In this document: piece after piece, positions 1-6,289 of the stretch
Layout of the letters: every line of letters starts with the position of its first letter
Position numbering within the stretch: position 1 is the stretch's first letter
Assembly: GCA_934589665.1 (NCBI GenBank)
Contig: CAKTOJ010000081.1
Span: forward strand, 1-8,009
Length of the DNA: 8,009 bases
Direction: 5' to 3'
DNA from: an uncultured Oscillospiraceae bacterium
GTDB taxonomy: Bacteria; Bacillota; Clostridia; Oscillospirales; Oscillospiraceae
Position numbers and translations under genes: made by a program
Notes under the pieces: model-generated
What the model was told of the DNA's origin: nothing
The model's database searches: none
Seen by the model: only the letters and a program-made list of their open reading frames with translations

Positions 1-99
1 GGAACCGGCGTCCTTGCGGCACATGGATGGTCCCGCTTAATGCTGCTCGGTTCCCCGCCTGACATGGTTCGCAGGTATCCATTGCGCAAGACCGGTTCC
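1..99 (-). ncRNA. ffs: Signal recognition particle RNA, small bacterial type
   Basis: Read on the minus strand, this stretch carries the hallmark SRP domain IV: GTCAGG, then a CGG-GGAA-CCG tetraloop hairpin (GGAA at 54-51), then AGCAGC and TTAAGC on the return strand. The rest folds into one long helix: GGAACCGG (99-92) pairs with CCGGTTCC (8-1), GTCTTGCG with CGCAAGGAC, and ATGGAT with ATCCAT. SRP RNA binds Ffh through domain IV and, with FtsY, targets nascent membrane proteins to the translocon. The promoter lies only about 28 nt upstream of the helix, so there is little room for the 5' Alu domain seen in Bacillus-type RNAs; the short form is inferred. The 3' end and terminator lie at or beyond base 1. 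The exact mature 5' end is uncertain, because a leader from about 128 to 100 may be kept or trimmed. Confidence 0.92.
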
Positions 100-134
100 G
101 CAGCTGTACGCGGAGGAGTGATTGAACAGATGAT

Positions 135-163
135 ATTCTACTATACTTTCAAAAAAATATCAA
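135..163 (-). promoter_or_regulatory. Sigma-A-like promoter for SRP RNA
   Basis: On the minus strand there is a -35 box TTGATA (163-158), a 17-nt T-rich spacer and a -10 box TAGAAT (140-135). The predicted start is near 127-128, about 28 nt before the SRP RNA terminal helix. The match (5/6 and 5/6 to consensus, ideal spacing) fits a strongly expressed stable RNA. Confidence 0.8.
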
Positions 164-183
164 CAGAAAAATGAAAAAGGGGC

Positions 184-212
184 TTCACAAATCGAAAAAA
201 GTGTGTTATGAT
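184..212 (+). promoter_or_regulatory. Sigma-A-like extended -10 promoter for tRNA-Ala
   Basis: There is a -35 box TTCACA (184-189), a 17-nt spacer and a -10 box TATGAT (207-212) preceded by TG at 204-205 (extended -10). The predicted start near 219 gives a leader of about 24 nt before the tRNA. It is divergent from the SRP RNA promoter, with the two -35 boxes 20 bp apart. Confidence 0.75.
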
Positions 213-242
213 AATCCGCGCTGGGAGACCGGCGTTATATTT

Positions 243-318
243 GGGCCTGTAGCTCAGTTGGGAGAGCGTACGGTTCGCATCCGTAAGGTCGTGGGTTCGA
301 ATCCCTTCAGGTCCACCA
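243..318 (+). tRNA. tRNA-Ala (anticodon CGC)
   Basis: The 76-nt cloverleaf ends in an encoded CCA (316-318). The acceptor stem GGGCCTG/CAGGTCC contains G3.U70 and discriminator A73, the classical alanine identity elements. The D arm is GCTC/GAGC and the anticodon stem TACGG/CCGTA. The loop TTCGCAT puts anticodon CGC at 276-278, which reads GCG. The T loop TTCGAAT is canonical. The T stem is odd: GTGGG (291-295) faces CCCTT (303-307), giving a U50.U64 mismatch and a G49.U65 wobble next to three G-C pairs. Identity is secure; the weakened T stem might mean a low-affinity or slightly degenerate copy. A CGC-anticodon tRNA-Ala is an optional species, since the UGC tRNA can also read GCG. Confidence 0.95.
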
Positions 319-325
319 AAGGAAA

Positions 326-354
326 GGTACGATACAAGTCGTACCTTTTTTTTT
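326..354 (+). terminator. Rho-independent terminator after tRNA-Ala
   Basis: A 7-bp stem GGTACGA (326-332) / TCGTACC (339-345) with a 6-nt loop is followed by nine T residues (346-354). It starts 7 nt after the tRNA CCA end. The MFS gene downstream has no clear promoter of its own in 355-380, so some read-through is possible. Confidence 0.93.
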
Positions 355-389
355 ACTCTGCGGTCCATTTTATTCTCCGGAGGTCACCC

Positions 390-1619
390 ATGAATCAGGA
401 AAAATCCAGACGACTCTTTCTTGCCGCGTTCTTCCTCTTTTCACTTGCCTGCGGCTTGAGCAGTGCGATCATCTCCAACTATTTTAAAGATGTATTTCAG
501 GTCGACTCGGTCCAGCGCGGCCTTCTGGAGGTCCCGCGTGAGCTGCCGGGCGTTGTCGGCGTGTTTGTGATTGCCGCGCTGCCCGCGCTCGGCAATATCT
601 CGCTGTCTATCCTTGGCTTTGCGCTCTTTGTCATCGGATTTTTTGTACTGGGGCTGCTCTCGCCGGGGTATCTGGTTATGCAGCTTTTTGTCTTTACCTA
701 CTCCTTGGGCGACCATATGCTCATGCCTCTGCGCGACGCCATTGCCATGGATCTGGCGGACGAGGGGTGCACCGGTGCGTTTCTCGGCAAGTACCGCGGC
801 ATCGTGACGCTGGGCTCCATGCTGGCCTCGGCACTGGTGTTTGTTGGCTTTCGTGCGGGCTTTTTCTATTTCCGCACAGGCGTTATCCCCTCTTTCTGCG
901 CGGCAATGGCGGTCACATGCGCGGCGATTGTGCTGCTCTGGCGGCTCCGGCGGGAACGGCCGGAACTGGACGTTCGCAAGGGAGAGGCAAAAAGACATGC
1001 GCTGCCGGTCAAAAGACGTTATATTCCTTACTACATCGTGACCGCCGTTTACGGCGTTCAAAAGCGGATGCGCCTTGTTTTCGCCCCATGGGTCATTATC
1101 GAACTGCTGGCGATGGGAGCGGATACCGTTGCCCTGCTCGGCATCGCGGCCTACTTCTGCGGCGGCTGGACCGCGCCGCTCATAGGCCGCTTTCTGGACC
1201 GGTACGGCGTGCGCCGCGGGCTTGTGCTGGAATCTGCCGGTGTGGCCGCTGTCTTTCTCTTTGCGGCGTGGTCGGTCGGCGGCATAGTGAACGGCTCGCT
1301 CTCCGGCCGTGCGGGCATGATCGCCGCGTTTGCGGCATATATCCTCATTTTCCTCACCGATCATTTTAACTCGGTCCATGTCATGCTTATGAAGGAACTG
1401 AGCGAATCGCCCGCCGATGTGATGGAAAACCTTTCCTTTGGCCTGAGCGTGGATCACGTCCTTGCCGTTACGGTTTCGGGACTTCTCGGCGCGGTCTGGA
1501 AATATGCCGGGCCGCAGTACGTTTTTCTCCTCGGCGCCGCCGTCTGTGCGGTTCACCTCGGCGTTGCGCTGTGGCTGAAGAGAAATGGTGCGAAAACCTG
1601 TGGAAAACTCGCCGAATAA
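390..1619 (+). CDS. MFS (major facilitator superfamily) permease, substrate unknown
   Basis: A 409-residue integral membrane protein of standard MFS length. Hydrophobic helices recur through the chain (for example about residues 9-29, 53-69, 72-91, 94-110, 139-158, 166-184, 212-222, 247-262, 281-300, 308-323 and 375-396). A basic cytoplasmic loop at about 185-212 divides it into two six-helix halves. The C-terminal half has GRFLDRYGVRRG (266-277), resembling the MFS loop motif A. The start at 390 is chosen because GGAGGT (379-384) lies 5 nt upstream; the open frame extends back to 171, but only by reading through the tRNA and its terminator. No substrate-specific signature was recognised, and neighbours (tRNA-Ala, guaB) do not suggest one. 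Transcription is either read-through from the tRNA or from a weak promoter not evident to me. The 72-nt gap to guaB holds that gene's candidate promoter. Confidence 0.9.
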   Translation: MNQEKSRRLFLAAFFLFSLACGLSSAIISNYFKDVFQVDSVQRGLLEVPRELPGVVGVFVIAALPALGNISLSILGFALFVIGFFVLGLLSPGYLVMQLFVFTYSLGDHMLMPLRDAIAMDLADEGCTGAFLGKYRGIVTLGSMLASALVFVGFRAGFFYFRTGVIPSFCAAMAVTCAAIVLLWRLRRERPELDVRKGEAKRHALPVKRRYIPYYIVTAVYGVQKRMRLVFAPWVIIELLAMGADTVALLGIAAYFCGGWTAPLIGRFLDRYGVRRGLVLESAGVAAVFLFAAWSVGGIVNGSLSGRAGMIAAFAAYILIFLTDHFNSVHVMLMKELSESPADVMENLSFGLSVDHVLAVTVSGLLGAVWKYAGPQYVFLLGAAVCAVHLGVALWLKRNGAKTCGKLAE

Positions 1620-1634
1620 TTGGTCAAACGGCTC

Positions 1635-1662
1635 TTGACGGCTGTGCTACAATGAGTACAAC
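1635..1662 (+). promoter_or_regulatory. Candidate guaB promoter
   Basis: Two overlapping readings are possible. One is an extended -10 (TGC-TACAAT, TG at 1645-1646 and hexamer at 1648-1653) without a good -35. The other is TTGACG (1635-1640), a 16-nt spacer and TACAAC (1657-1662). Either gives a leader of only about 20-35 nt, leaving no room for a riboswitch. Confidence 0.5.
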
Positions 1663-1691
1663 GCATTTTCAGAAAAGACAGGAGGAACCCC

Positions 1692-3200
1692 ATGGCTTAC
1701 TACTATCCCGAACCCTCGCATACCTTCAGTGAATACCTGCTCGTGCCTGGCTATACGTCTGAGGACTGTGTCCCGGACCGGGTCTCGCTGAAAACGCCTC
1801 TGGTCAAGTACCGCAAGGGACAGGAGGAGTGCCCCATCAACCTGAATATCCCGATGGTTTCGGCCATTATGCAGTCTGTGTCGAATGATACGCTTGCCGT
1901 CGCGCTGGCGAAGGAGGGCGGTCTCTCGTTTATTTTCGGCTCGCAGTCCATTGAAAGCGAGGCGGAGATGGTGCGCCGTGTCAAGAGCAGCAAGGCGGGC
2001 TTTGTCGTCAGCGCCTCAAACCTGACGCCTGAGCACACGCTTGCCGATGTGCTGGCGCTCAAGGAGAAGAACGGCTTTTCCACCGTCGCCATCACCGAGG
2101 ACGCCACGCCCAACGGAAAGCTCCTTGGCATTGTCACCAGCCGCGACTACCGCATCAGCCGCATGAGCCCGGATGCGAAGGTGCGCGATTTCATGACGCC
2201 GCGCGAAAAGCTTGTTACCGCGCCGGCGGAGACCACGCTCAAGGAAGCGAACGACATCATCTGGGATCATAAGCTCAACGCGCTTCCCATTGTGGACGCG
2301 GACGATCATATACGCTATTTCGTGTTCCGCAAGGACTACGATGAGCATAAGGAGCACCCCCTCGCCCTTCAGGACAGCCAGAAGCGCTATCTTGTCGGCG
2401 CAGGTATCAACTCCCGCGACTATGCCGAGCGAATCCCCGCCCTGATCGAGGCGGGGGCGGATGTACTGTGCATCGACTCGTCCGAGGGCTACTCCGTCTG
2501 GCAGAAGCGCGTGATCGATTTTGTGCGTGAAAAGTACGGCAATACCGTCAAGATCGGTGCGGGCAATGTCGTGGACCGCGACGGCTTCCGTTTCCTCGCC
2601 GAGAGCGGCGCAGATTTCGTCAAGGTCGGCATCGGCGGCGGCTCGATCTGCATTACGCGCGAGACAAAGGGCATTGGCCGCGGTCAGGCGACTGCACTCA
2701 TTGAGGTCAGCGCCGCCCGCGATGAATACTTCCGCGAGACCGGCGTTTACGTTCCCATCTGCTCCGACGGCGGCATTGTGCATGACTATCACATGACGCT
2801 CGCGCTGGCCATGGGCGCGGATTTCCTGATGCTCGGCCGCTATTTTGCGCGCTTTGACGAATCGCCCACCAATAAGCTTCTCGTTGGCGGCGTGTACGTC
2901 AAGGAATATTGGGGTGAGGGCTCCAACCGTGCGCGCAACTGGCAGCGCTATGACCTTGGCGGTAAGAGCACGCTCGCCTTTGAAGAGGGCGTGGATTCCT
3001 ATGTCACCTATGCCGGTTCTCTTCAGGACAATGTTGCCCGCAGCCTTTATAAGGTCAAGTCCACCATGTGCAACTGCGGCGTGACCACCATCCCCGATTT
3101 GCAGAAGAACGCGAAGCTTACGCTTGTCTCGGCCACCAGCATTGTCGAGGGCGGCTACCATGACGTAACGCTCCGCTCCACCAGCACGAGCAATACCTGA
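1692..3200 (+). CDS. guaB: IMP dehydrogenase (Tritrichomonas foetus-like subtype)
   Basis: Catalyses NAD-dependent oxidation of IMP to XMP, the committed step of GMP synthesis, in the cytosol. The 502-residue protein has a (beta/alpha)8 barrel interrupted by a CBS-pair (Bateman) domain at about 105-220. The active-site loop [10 protein letters not shown] contains the catalytic Cys320. The mobile flap NWQRYDLGG holds the Arg419-Tyr420 dyad that activates water. [21 protein letters not shown] and the C-terminal EGGYHDV are further conserved stretches. The sequence matches my memory of T. foetus IMPDH (503 aa, Cys319, Arg418/Tyr419) over nearly its whole length, including the N terminus, [22 protein letters not shown] and [10 protein letters not shown], unlike the roughly 485-aa E. 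coli/Bacillus form. The start is set by AGGAGG (1680-1685), 6 nt upstream. It appears monocistronic, with its own terminator. Confidence 0.96.
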   Translation: MAYYYPEPSHTFSEYLLVPGYTSEDCVPDRVSLKTPLVKYRKGQEECPINLNIPMVSAIMQSVSNDTLAVALAKEGGLSFIFGSQSIESEAEMVRRVKSSKAGFVVSASNLTPEHTLADVLALKEKNGFSTVAITEDATPNGKLLGIVTSRDYRISRMSPDAKVRDFMTPREKLVTAPAETTLKEANDIIWDHKLNALPIVDADDHIRYFVFRKDYDEHKEHPLALQDSQKRYLVGAGINSRDYAERIPALIEAGADVLCIDSSEGYSVWQKRVIDFVREKYGNTVKIGAGNVVDRDGFRFLAESGADFVKVGIGGGSICITRETKGIGRGQATALIEVSAARDEYFRETGVYVPICSDGGIVHDYHMTLALAMGADFLMLGRYFARFDESPTNKLLVGGVYVKEYWGEGSNRARNWQRYDLGGKSTLAFEEGVDSYVTYAGSLQDNVARSLYKVKSTMCNCGVTTIPDLQKNAKLTLVSATSIVEGGYHDVTLRSTSTSNT

Positions 3201-3225
3201 GCCGGCCGGGAATAAAAATAGAAAA

Positions 3226-3254
3226 ATAAAAGCACCGCGTAAGCGGTGCTTTTT
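3226..3254. terminator. Bidirectional terminator between guaB and the degV-family gene
   Basis: A perfect 8-bp stem AGCACCGC (3231-3238) / GCGGTGCT (3243-3250) with a GTAA loop is flanked by A-rich sequence on the left and TTTT on the right, so it can end transcription from both sides. It lies 25 bp after the guaB stop and immediately beyond the stop of the convergent gene at 3258. Confidence 0.9.
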
Positions 3255-3257
3255 CCT

Positions 3258-4103
3258 TTATTTGCGGAGGAACATGATCCCCAGTGTGTGCGGGCCGCAG
3301 TGGCAGGAAACCGTGCAGTTGGCGTGCGCCTCCACGAGCTCGCGGAACAAACCGTACTGTGCGGCGGCGTCCATCGCGGCGTGCACGACATTGTCCGGTG
3401 CGGCGGGGTGTACGACGAAAGCCAGAGCGTCGGATATGTCCGTTCTTCCCTCCAGCCGCTCGCGCACGTACTGGCGGATCGCATGCTCAAAAGAGCCACG
3501 GTATTTCTTGCCGACGATCATTTTGTTGTCCCGCACCTCAATGCAGGGCTTGAGCCGCAGTACATTCGCGCCCAGCGCGGCGACGGCGGAGCAGCGTCCG
3601 CCCTTATAAAGATAGTCCAGCCGCTCGATCAGAAAACTGGCTTCCACCTTGGGGGACAATGTACGCAGACGGTCGACAATCTCTTCGCCGGTAAGCCCCT
3701 GCTCGGCGAGCCGTGCGGCCGTCACGACCAGCAGGCCCTGCCCGCAGCTGAGATTCTGAGAGTCGACGATATAGACGTTGTCAAACTCCTGCGCGGCCAG
3801 ACAGGCGTTTTGATAGCAGGAGGAAAAGCCGGAGCCGATCGTGACCTGAACCACCGCGTCGTATTCCGGCGCAAAGCGGGAAAACATGGCCGTATATTCA
3901 TATTGGCTCACGGCTGCCGTGGTGCACAGGCTGCCGCCGCTGTCAACATGGGCAAAAATATCGGCGGGCGTGATATCGATTCTGTCATGATATTCCCGGC
4001 CGTCCTTGATCACGCACAGCGGCGTAAGCGTGATGTCATAGCGCTGGAGCAGCTCCGGCGTGAGATCGCAGGTGCTGTCGGAAATGATTTTTACTCGTGC
4101 CAT
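3258..4103 (-). CDS. DegV family fatty-acid-binding protein (FakB-like)
   Basis: A 281-residue cytosolic protein. DegV/FakB proteins bind a fatty acid and present it to the kinase FakA, feeding acyl-phosphate into phospholipid synthesis; here that role is inferred from the family. Seen: the N-terminal signature VKIISDSTCDL (4-14), TTAAVS (61-66) at the ligand-contacting TSxxS position, SGFSSCYQNA (91-100) matching the family SSGLSGTYQSA, YIVDSQNLSCGQG (111-123), LDYLYKGGR (162-170) and LKP (184-186). The C-terminal HTLGIMF (272-278) departs from the usual HTGPG-like end, and there are about 11 cysteines, unusually many. The start at 4103 follows GGAG 5 nt upstream; an in-frame ATG at 4154 lacks this. 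The gene lies 75 bp downstream of cls, without a visible promoter in the gap, suggesting a lipid-related cls-degV operon. Which fatty acid it binds cannot be told. No fakA is in the window. Confidence 0.92.
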   Translation of the reverse strand: MARVKIISDSTCDLTPELLQRYDITLTPLCVIKDGREYHDRIDITPADIFAHVDSGGSLCTTAAVSQYEYTAMFSRFAPEYDAVVQVTIGSGFSSCYQNACLAAQEFDNVYIVDSQNLSCGQGLLVVTAARLAEQGLTGEEIVDRLRTLSPKVEASFLIERLDYLYKGGRCSAVAALGANVLRLKPCIEVRDNKMIVGKKYRGSFEHAIRQYVRERLEGRTDISDALAFVVHPAAPDNVVHAAMDAAAQYGLFRELVEAHANCTVSCHCGPHTLGIMFLRK

Positions 4104-4136
4104 AAACACTCCATCTTTTTTGAAAGTTTTGGCGGC

Positions 4137-4168
4137 GGGAGAGCCGCGCTCCACTGCGGCTCCTGCCC
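4137..4168 (-). other. GC-rich inverted repeat between cls and the degV-family gene
   Basis: GAGCCGC (4141-4147) and GCGGCTC (4156-4162) form a 7-bp stem with an 8-nt loop, extended by GGG (4137-4139) / CCC (4166-4168) across a small internal loop. On the minus strand it follows the cls stop by about 10 nt, but no T-run follows, so it is not a standard terminator. It may be an mRNA-processing or stability element, or a partial terminator adjusting the cls:degV ratio; this is inference. Confidence 0.5.
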
Positions 4169-4178
4169 AGTCGCCCCG

Positions 4179-5687
4179 TCAGCACAGCGGGGCAAAAATG
4201 CGCAGGATACCATCCATGATCCAGCGGAAGGAATACTGCTTCATATCATAGGGACGGATCTCCCGGCACTTGTCCTGCGTGGCGAGAAAATCCTGCTTTA
4301 CCGCCTCGAGAATACTTGAACGGTAGAAGAGCGAATTGTTTTCAAAATGCAGAAACAGGCTGCGGTAGTCCAGATTGACGGTGCCGACCGTGCCGACGAT
4401 GCCGTCGATCAAGACGGCCTTGGCGTGGACAAAACCGGGGGTGTATTCATAGATCTTCACGCCGCCCGTGAGCAGCACCTGATAAAAGCTGTGCGACATG
4501 CGGAAGATGACCTTTTTATCCGGGATGCCGGGCATGATGATGCGCACATCCACGCCGCGGTGTGCCGCGGCGATCATGGCGTCCATCAGATCATCGCCGA
4601 GCATGAGGTAGGGCGTGAAGAACCACGCGAATTCCGTGCTCTGCGAGAGAAGGTCGATATAGAGCGCATTGCTCGTCGCCTCGCGGTTGAAGGGAGAATC
4701 ATAATAACTGAGCACATAGCCGTCGGCGGCCTGTACTGCGGGCCCGGACTGCGGGAGCCGTTCGGGCAGAGCGGCCTCCTTGCGGAGAGAAAACGAGTTC
4801 CAGAAGCTCAGGAACATGTGTGTGAAGCTTTCTGCCGGCGCGCCGGTAAGGCGGAAGCCGATGTCCTTCCAGTGACCATAGGGATGTTCAAGATTGGCGT
4901 AGCGGTCGGAGAGATTGACGCCGCCGCTGTAGGCAATCGTCCCGTCCACGATCAGCATTTTCCGGTGGTCGCGGTAATTGACCGTCCCCTTGATGGCGAT
5001 GAGCGGATTAAAGGGGATGCACTGGATGCCCTTTTTCTGCAGCTCCCGCGCATTTTTCAGCGTGAAAGAGGAAATGCTGCCGAGGTCATCGTACATCACA
5101 CGCACGTCCAGTCCCTGCCGGACCTTTTCTTCCAGCACGGAAACGATCTCATTCCACATTTCTCCCGGTTCGATGATGAAATATTCGAGGTAGATAAAGC
5201 GCTGCGCCTGCCGCAGATCAGCAATCATTTCCGGGAACATGTGATCGCCGAGCGGATAATAGCGGACGTTTTCCACCCGCGCGAGCGGATAGCCGGTTTT
5301 GCGCTCGAGCATACGGATGGTCTGCTCCATGCGTTTTCCACCATCAAAGGCGGTCTCGCCGATGGGAAGAGGCGGCGGGGTGCCGGCCTCCCGCGTGCGG
5401 CGCAGAAGCTTTTTCAGCGGCCGCGCCGTGCGTTTGTTGCCAAAGAGCAGATACAGCAGTGCCCCCGCCAGCGGGACGGTGAGGATCACCAGAAGCCACA
5501 GAATCTTATACGTGCTCTCGTCGCGCTTGATAATGATGTAGAGCACCAGCAGAAAGCCTGCGGCGGACAGGGCCAGCGTGATGAGCGGCGTATAGGGCGC
5601 AAGCCATTTCATCAGCAGGAAGATCCACAGGACCTGTAGGGCAGCCGCGGGAATGATGGCCAGCATGCGCCGAAAGATCTTTCCCAT
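4179..5687 (-). CDS. cls: Cardiolipin synthase (phospholipase D family)
   Basis: Condenses two phosphatidylglycerol molecules into cardiolipin and glycerol at the cytoplasmic membrane. The 502-residue protein has three N-terminal hydrophobic segments (about 10-29, 33-53, 61-82); the third, ending VPLAGALLYLLFG, is the PLDc_N membrane domain typical of Firmicute Cls. Two phospholipase D HKD motifs follow: H241-x-K243-x4-D248 with GGVN, and H421-x-K423-x4-D428 with GTVNLD. All catalytic residues are present and the length is normal (about 480-515). The start at 5687 is preceded by AGGAGG 8 nt upstream; an in-frame ATG at 5771 would place the promoter inside the gene. Its own promoter is at 5719-5747. 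It probably heads an operon with the degV-family gene, consistent with a shared membrane-lipid role. Genomes of this type often carry several cls copies, so this may be one of a set. Confidence 0.95.
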   Translation of the reverse strand: MGKIFRRMLAIIPAAALQVLWIFLLMKWLAPYTPLITLALSAAGFLLVLYIIIKRDESTYKILWLLVILTVPLAGALLYLLFGNKRTARPLKKLLRRTREAGTPPPLPIGETAFDGGKRMEQTIRMLERKTGYPLARVENVRYYPLGDHMFPEMIADLRQAQRFIYLEYFIIEPGEMWNEIVSVLEEKVRQGLDVRVMYDDLGSISSFTLKNARELQKKGIQCIPFNPLIAIKGTVNYRDHRKMLIVDGTIAYSGGVNLSDRYANLEHPYGHWKDIGFRLTGAPAESFTHMFLSFWNSFSLRKEAALPERLPQSGPAVQAADGYVLSYYDSPFNREATSNALYIDLLSQSTEFAWFFTPYLMLGDDLMDAMIAAAHRGVDVRIIMPGIPDKKVIFRMSHSFYQVLLTGGVKIYEYTPGFVHAKAVLIDGIVGTVGTVNLDYRSLFLHFENNSLFYRSSILEAVKQDFLATQDKCREIRPYDMKQYSFRWIMDGILRIFAPLC

Positions 5688-5718
5688 TCCGATCCCCTCC
5701 TGCTTTGAAAATACATCT

Positions 5719-5747
5719 ATATTACCATTTTTCACGCTCTTGTGCAA
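5719..5747 (-). promoter_or_regulatory. Sigma-A-like promoter for cls
   Basis: On the minus strand there is a -35 box TTGCAC (5747-5742), a 17-nt spacer ending in TGG, and a -10 box TAATAT (5724-5719), giving an extended -10 arrangement. The predicted start near 5712 leaves a leader of about 25 nt containing the cls ribosome binding site. Confidence 0.65.
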
Positions 5748-5755
5748 GCGTAAGA

Positions 5756-5780
5756 TCAAAAGAGGACGCACGCGGTGCGC
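5756..5780 (-). terminator. Possible weak terminator after the thioesterase gene
   Basis: On the minus strand, GCGCAC (5780-5775) and GTGCGT (5771-5766), with a 3-nt loop, form a 6-bp stem followed by CCTCTTTTGATCTT. The T-run is short and interrupted, so termination may be partial. It lies 22 bp past the thioesterase stop and just ahead of the cls promoter. Confidence 0.4.
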
Positions 5781-5802
5781 AGCGCGGAAAATGCGGTCTG
5801 CA

Positions 5803-6216
5803 TTACGGCTGAGAGGAGCCCTTGAGAAAATACATATTCAGCTGTGCGCAGGCGACGAGAGCGCCGGTGTCGTCGGTGATATTGACCTCAAAAAAGCCGA
5901 TGTGCCCGCCAACCTTGACCTCGCGCGCCACCGCGGTGAGCGAACAGCTCTGCCCCGTCGGGCGCAGATAGTTGATCGAGCCGCTGAGTGTGACATTGCG
6001 CCGTCCGTATTTGATGCGTGCGAACGCGCCGGCGGCGGTGTCGGCCATTGTGTAGAGAAAGCCGCCGTGAACGCCGCCCCAGACATTGCGGCTGTTGTCA
6101 GTGATCTCTGCCTGCAGGACGCTTTTCTCCTCATCCACTGAAACAATGCGGATGCCGTTGCTGTGGATGAAGCCGTTGGATTCGCGCCTGAGCATTTCTT
6201 CGTAGTTTTCCACCAT
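5803..6216 (-). CDS. PaaI-type hotdog-fold thioesterase
   Basis: A 137-residue protein of the hotdog superfamily that should hydrolyse an acyl-CoA thioester; the substrate is unknown. Seen: the family signature N44-x2-G-G-V-H50-G51-G52, followed by FLYTMADTAAG with Asp59 as probable catalytic residue, and INYLRP at the usual beta-strand position. Length and order match PaaI/YbgC-like single-domain thioesterases, which act as tetramers. The start is uncertain: ATG at 6216 fits family N termini, but the only Shine-Dalgarno-like AAGGAG (6234-6229) is 12 nt away; CTG at 6222 would be 6 nt from it. Longer starts at 6249 or 6270 reach into the tRNA terminator and are unlikely. No promoter is visible in the 40 bp after the tRNA-Arg terminator, so read-through from the tRNA promoter may drive it. 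Confidence 0.9.
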   Translation of the reverse strand: MVENYEEMLRRESNGFIHSNGIRIVSVDEEKSVLQAEITDNSRNVWGGVHGGFLYTMADTAAGAFARIKYGRRNVTLSGSINYLRPTGQSCSLTAVAREVKVGGHIGFFEVNITDDTGALVACAQLNMYFLKGSSQP

Positions 6217-6258
6217 GATCAGAGGACACTCCTTTATGGATTCCTGCATCCGATTACT

Positions 6259-6283
6259 AAAAAAGGACACGCCGAGCGTGTCC
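6259..6283 (-). terminator. Rho-independent terminator after tRNA-Arg
   Basis: On the minus strand, an 8-bp stem GGACACGC (6283-6276) / GCGTGTCC (6272-6265) with a 3-nt loop is followed by six T residues (6264-6259). It begins 6 nt beyond the tRNA CCA end. Confidence 0.92.
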
Positions 6284-6289
6284 CTTTTC

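Noticed and set aside
243..318. tRNA-Ala or tRNA-Arg as an integration (att) site
   Set aside because: I found no repeated tRNA 3' end, integrase or foreign-looking genes nearby; each tRNA is followed directly by its terminator.
141..368. Minus-strand open frame with a GIRTHDL-like peptide
   Set aside because: It is the antisense reading of tRNA-Ala, a well-known spurious protein pattern, and it overlaps a terminator and two promoters.
171..389. N-terminal extension of the MFS permease
   Set aside because: It would translate the tRNA and its terminator; the ATG at 390 has a good Shine-Dalgarno sequence.
441..1556. Long antisense frame over the MFS gene
   Set aside because: Low-complexity, charged product with no family resemblance; a by-product of strong GC3 bias in the real gene.
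1620..1691. Possible purine riboswitch upstream of guaB
   Set aside because: The gap is 72 bp and includes the promoter; the leader is far too short for an aptamer.
2016..3161. Long antisense frame over guaB
   Set aside because: Mirror of a GC3-biased coding strand; the guaB frame is unmistakable and no ribosome binding site supports the antisense frame.
4347..5639. 430-codon plus-strand frame over cls, and a 357-codon frame over the degV gene
   Set aside because: Both are rich in His/Arg/Asp/Ala from codon complementarity and show no domain; the minus-strand genes contain full catalytic motifs.
5688..5771. Upstream ATG for cls at 5771
   Set aside because: The extension would contain the likely promoter, and the ATG at 5687 has AGGAGG at good spacing and begins the usual Cls membrane domain.
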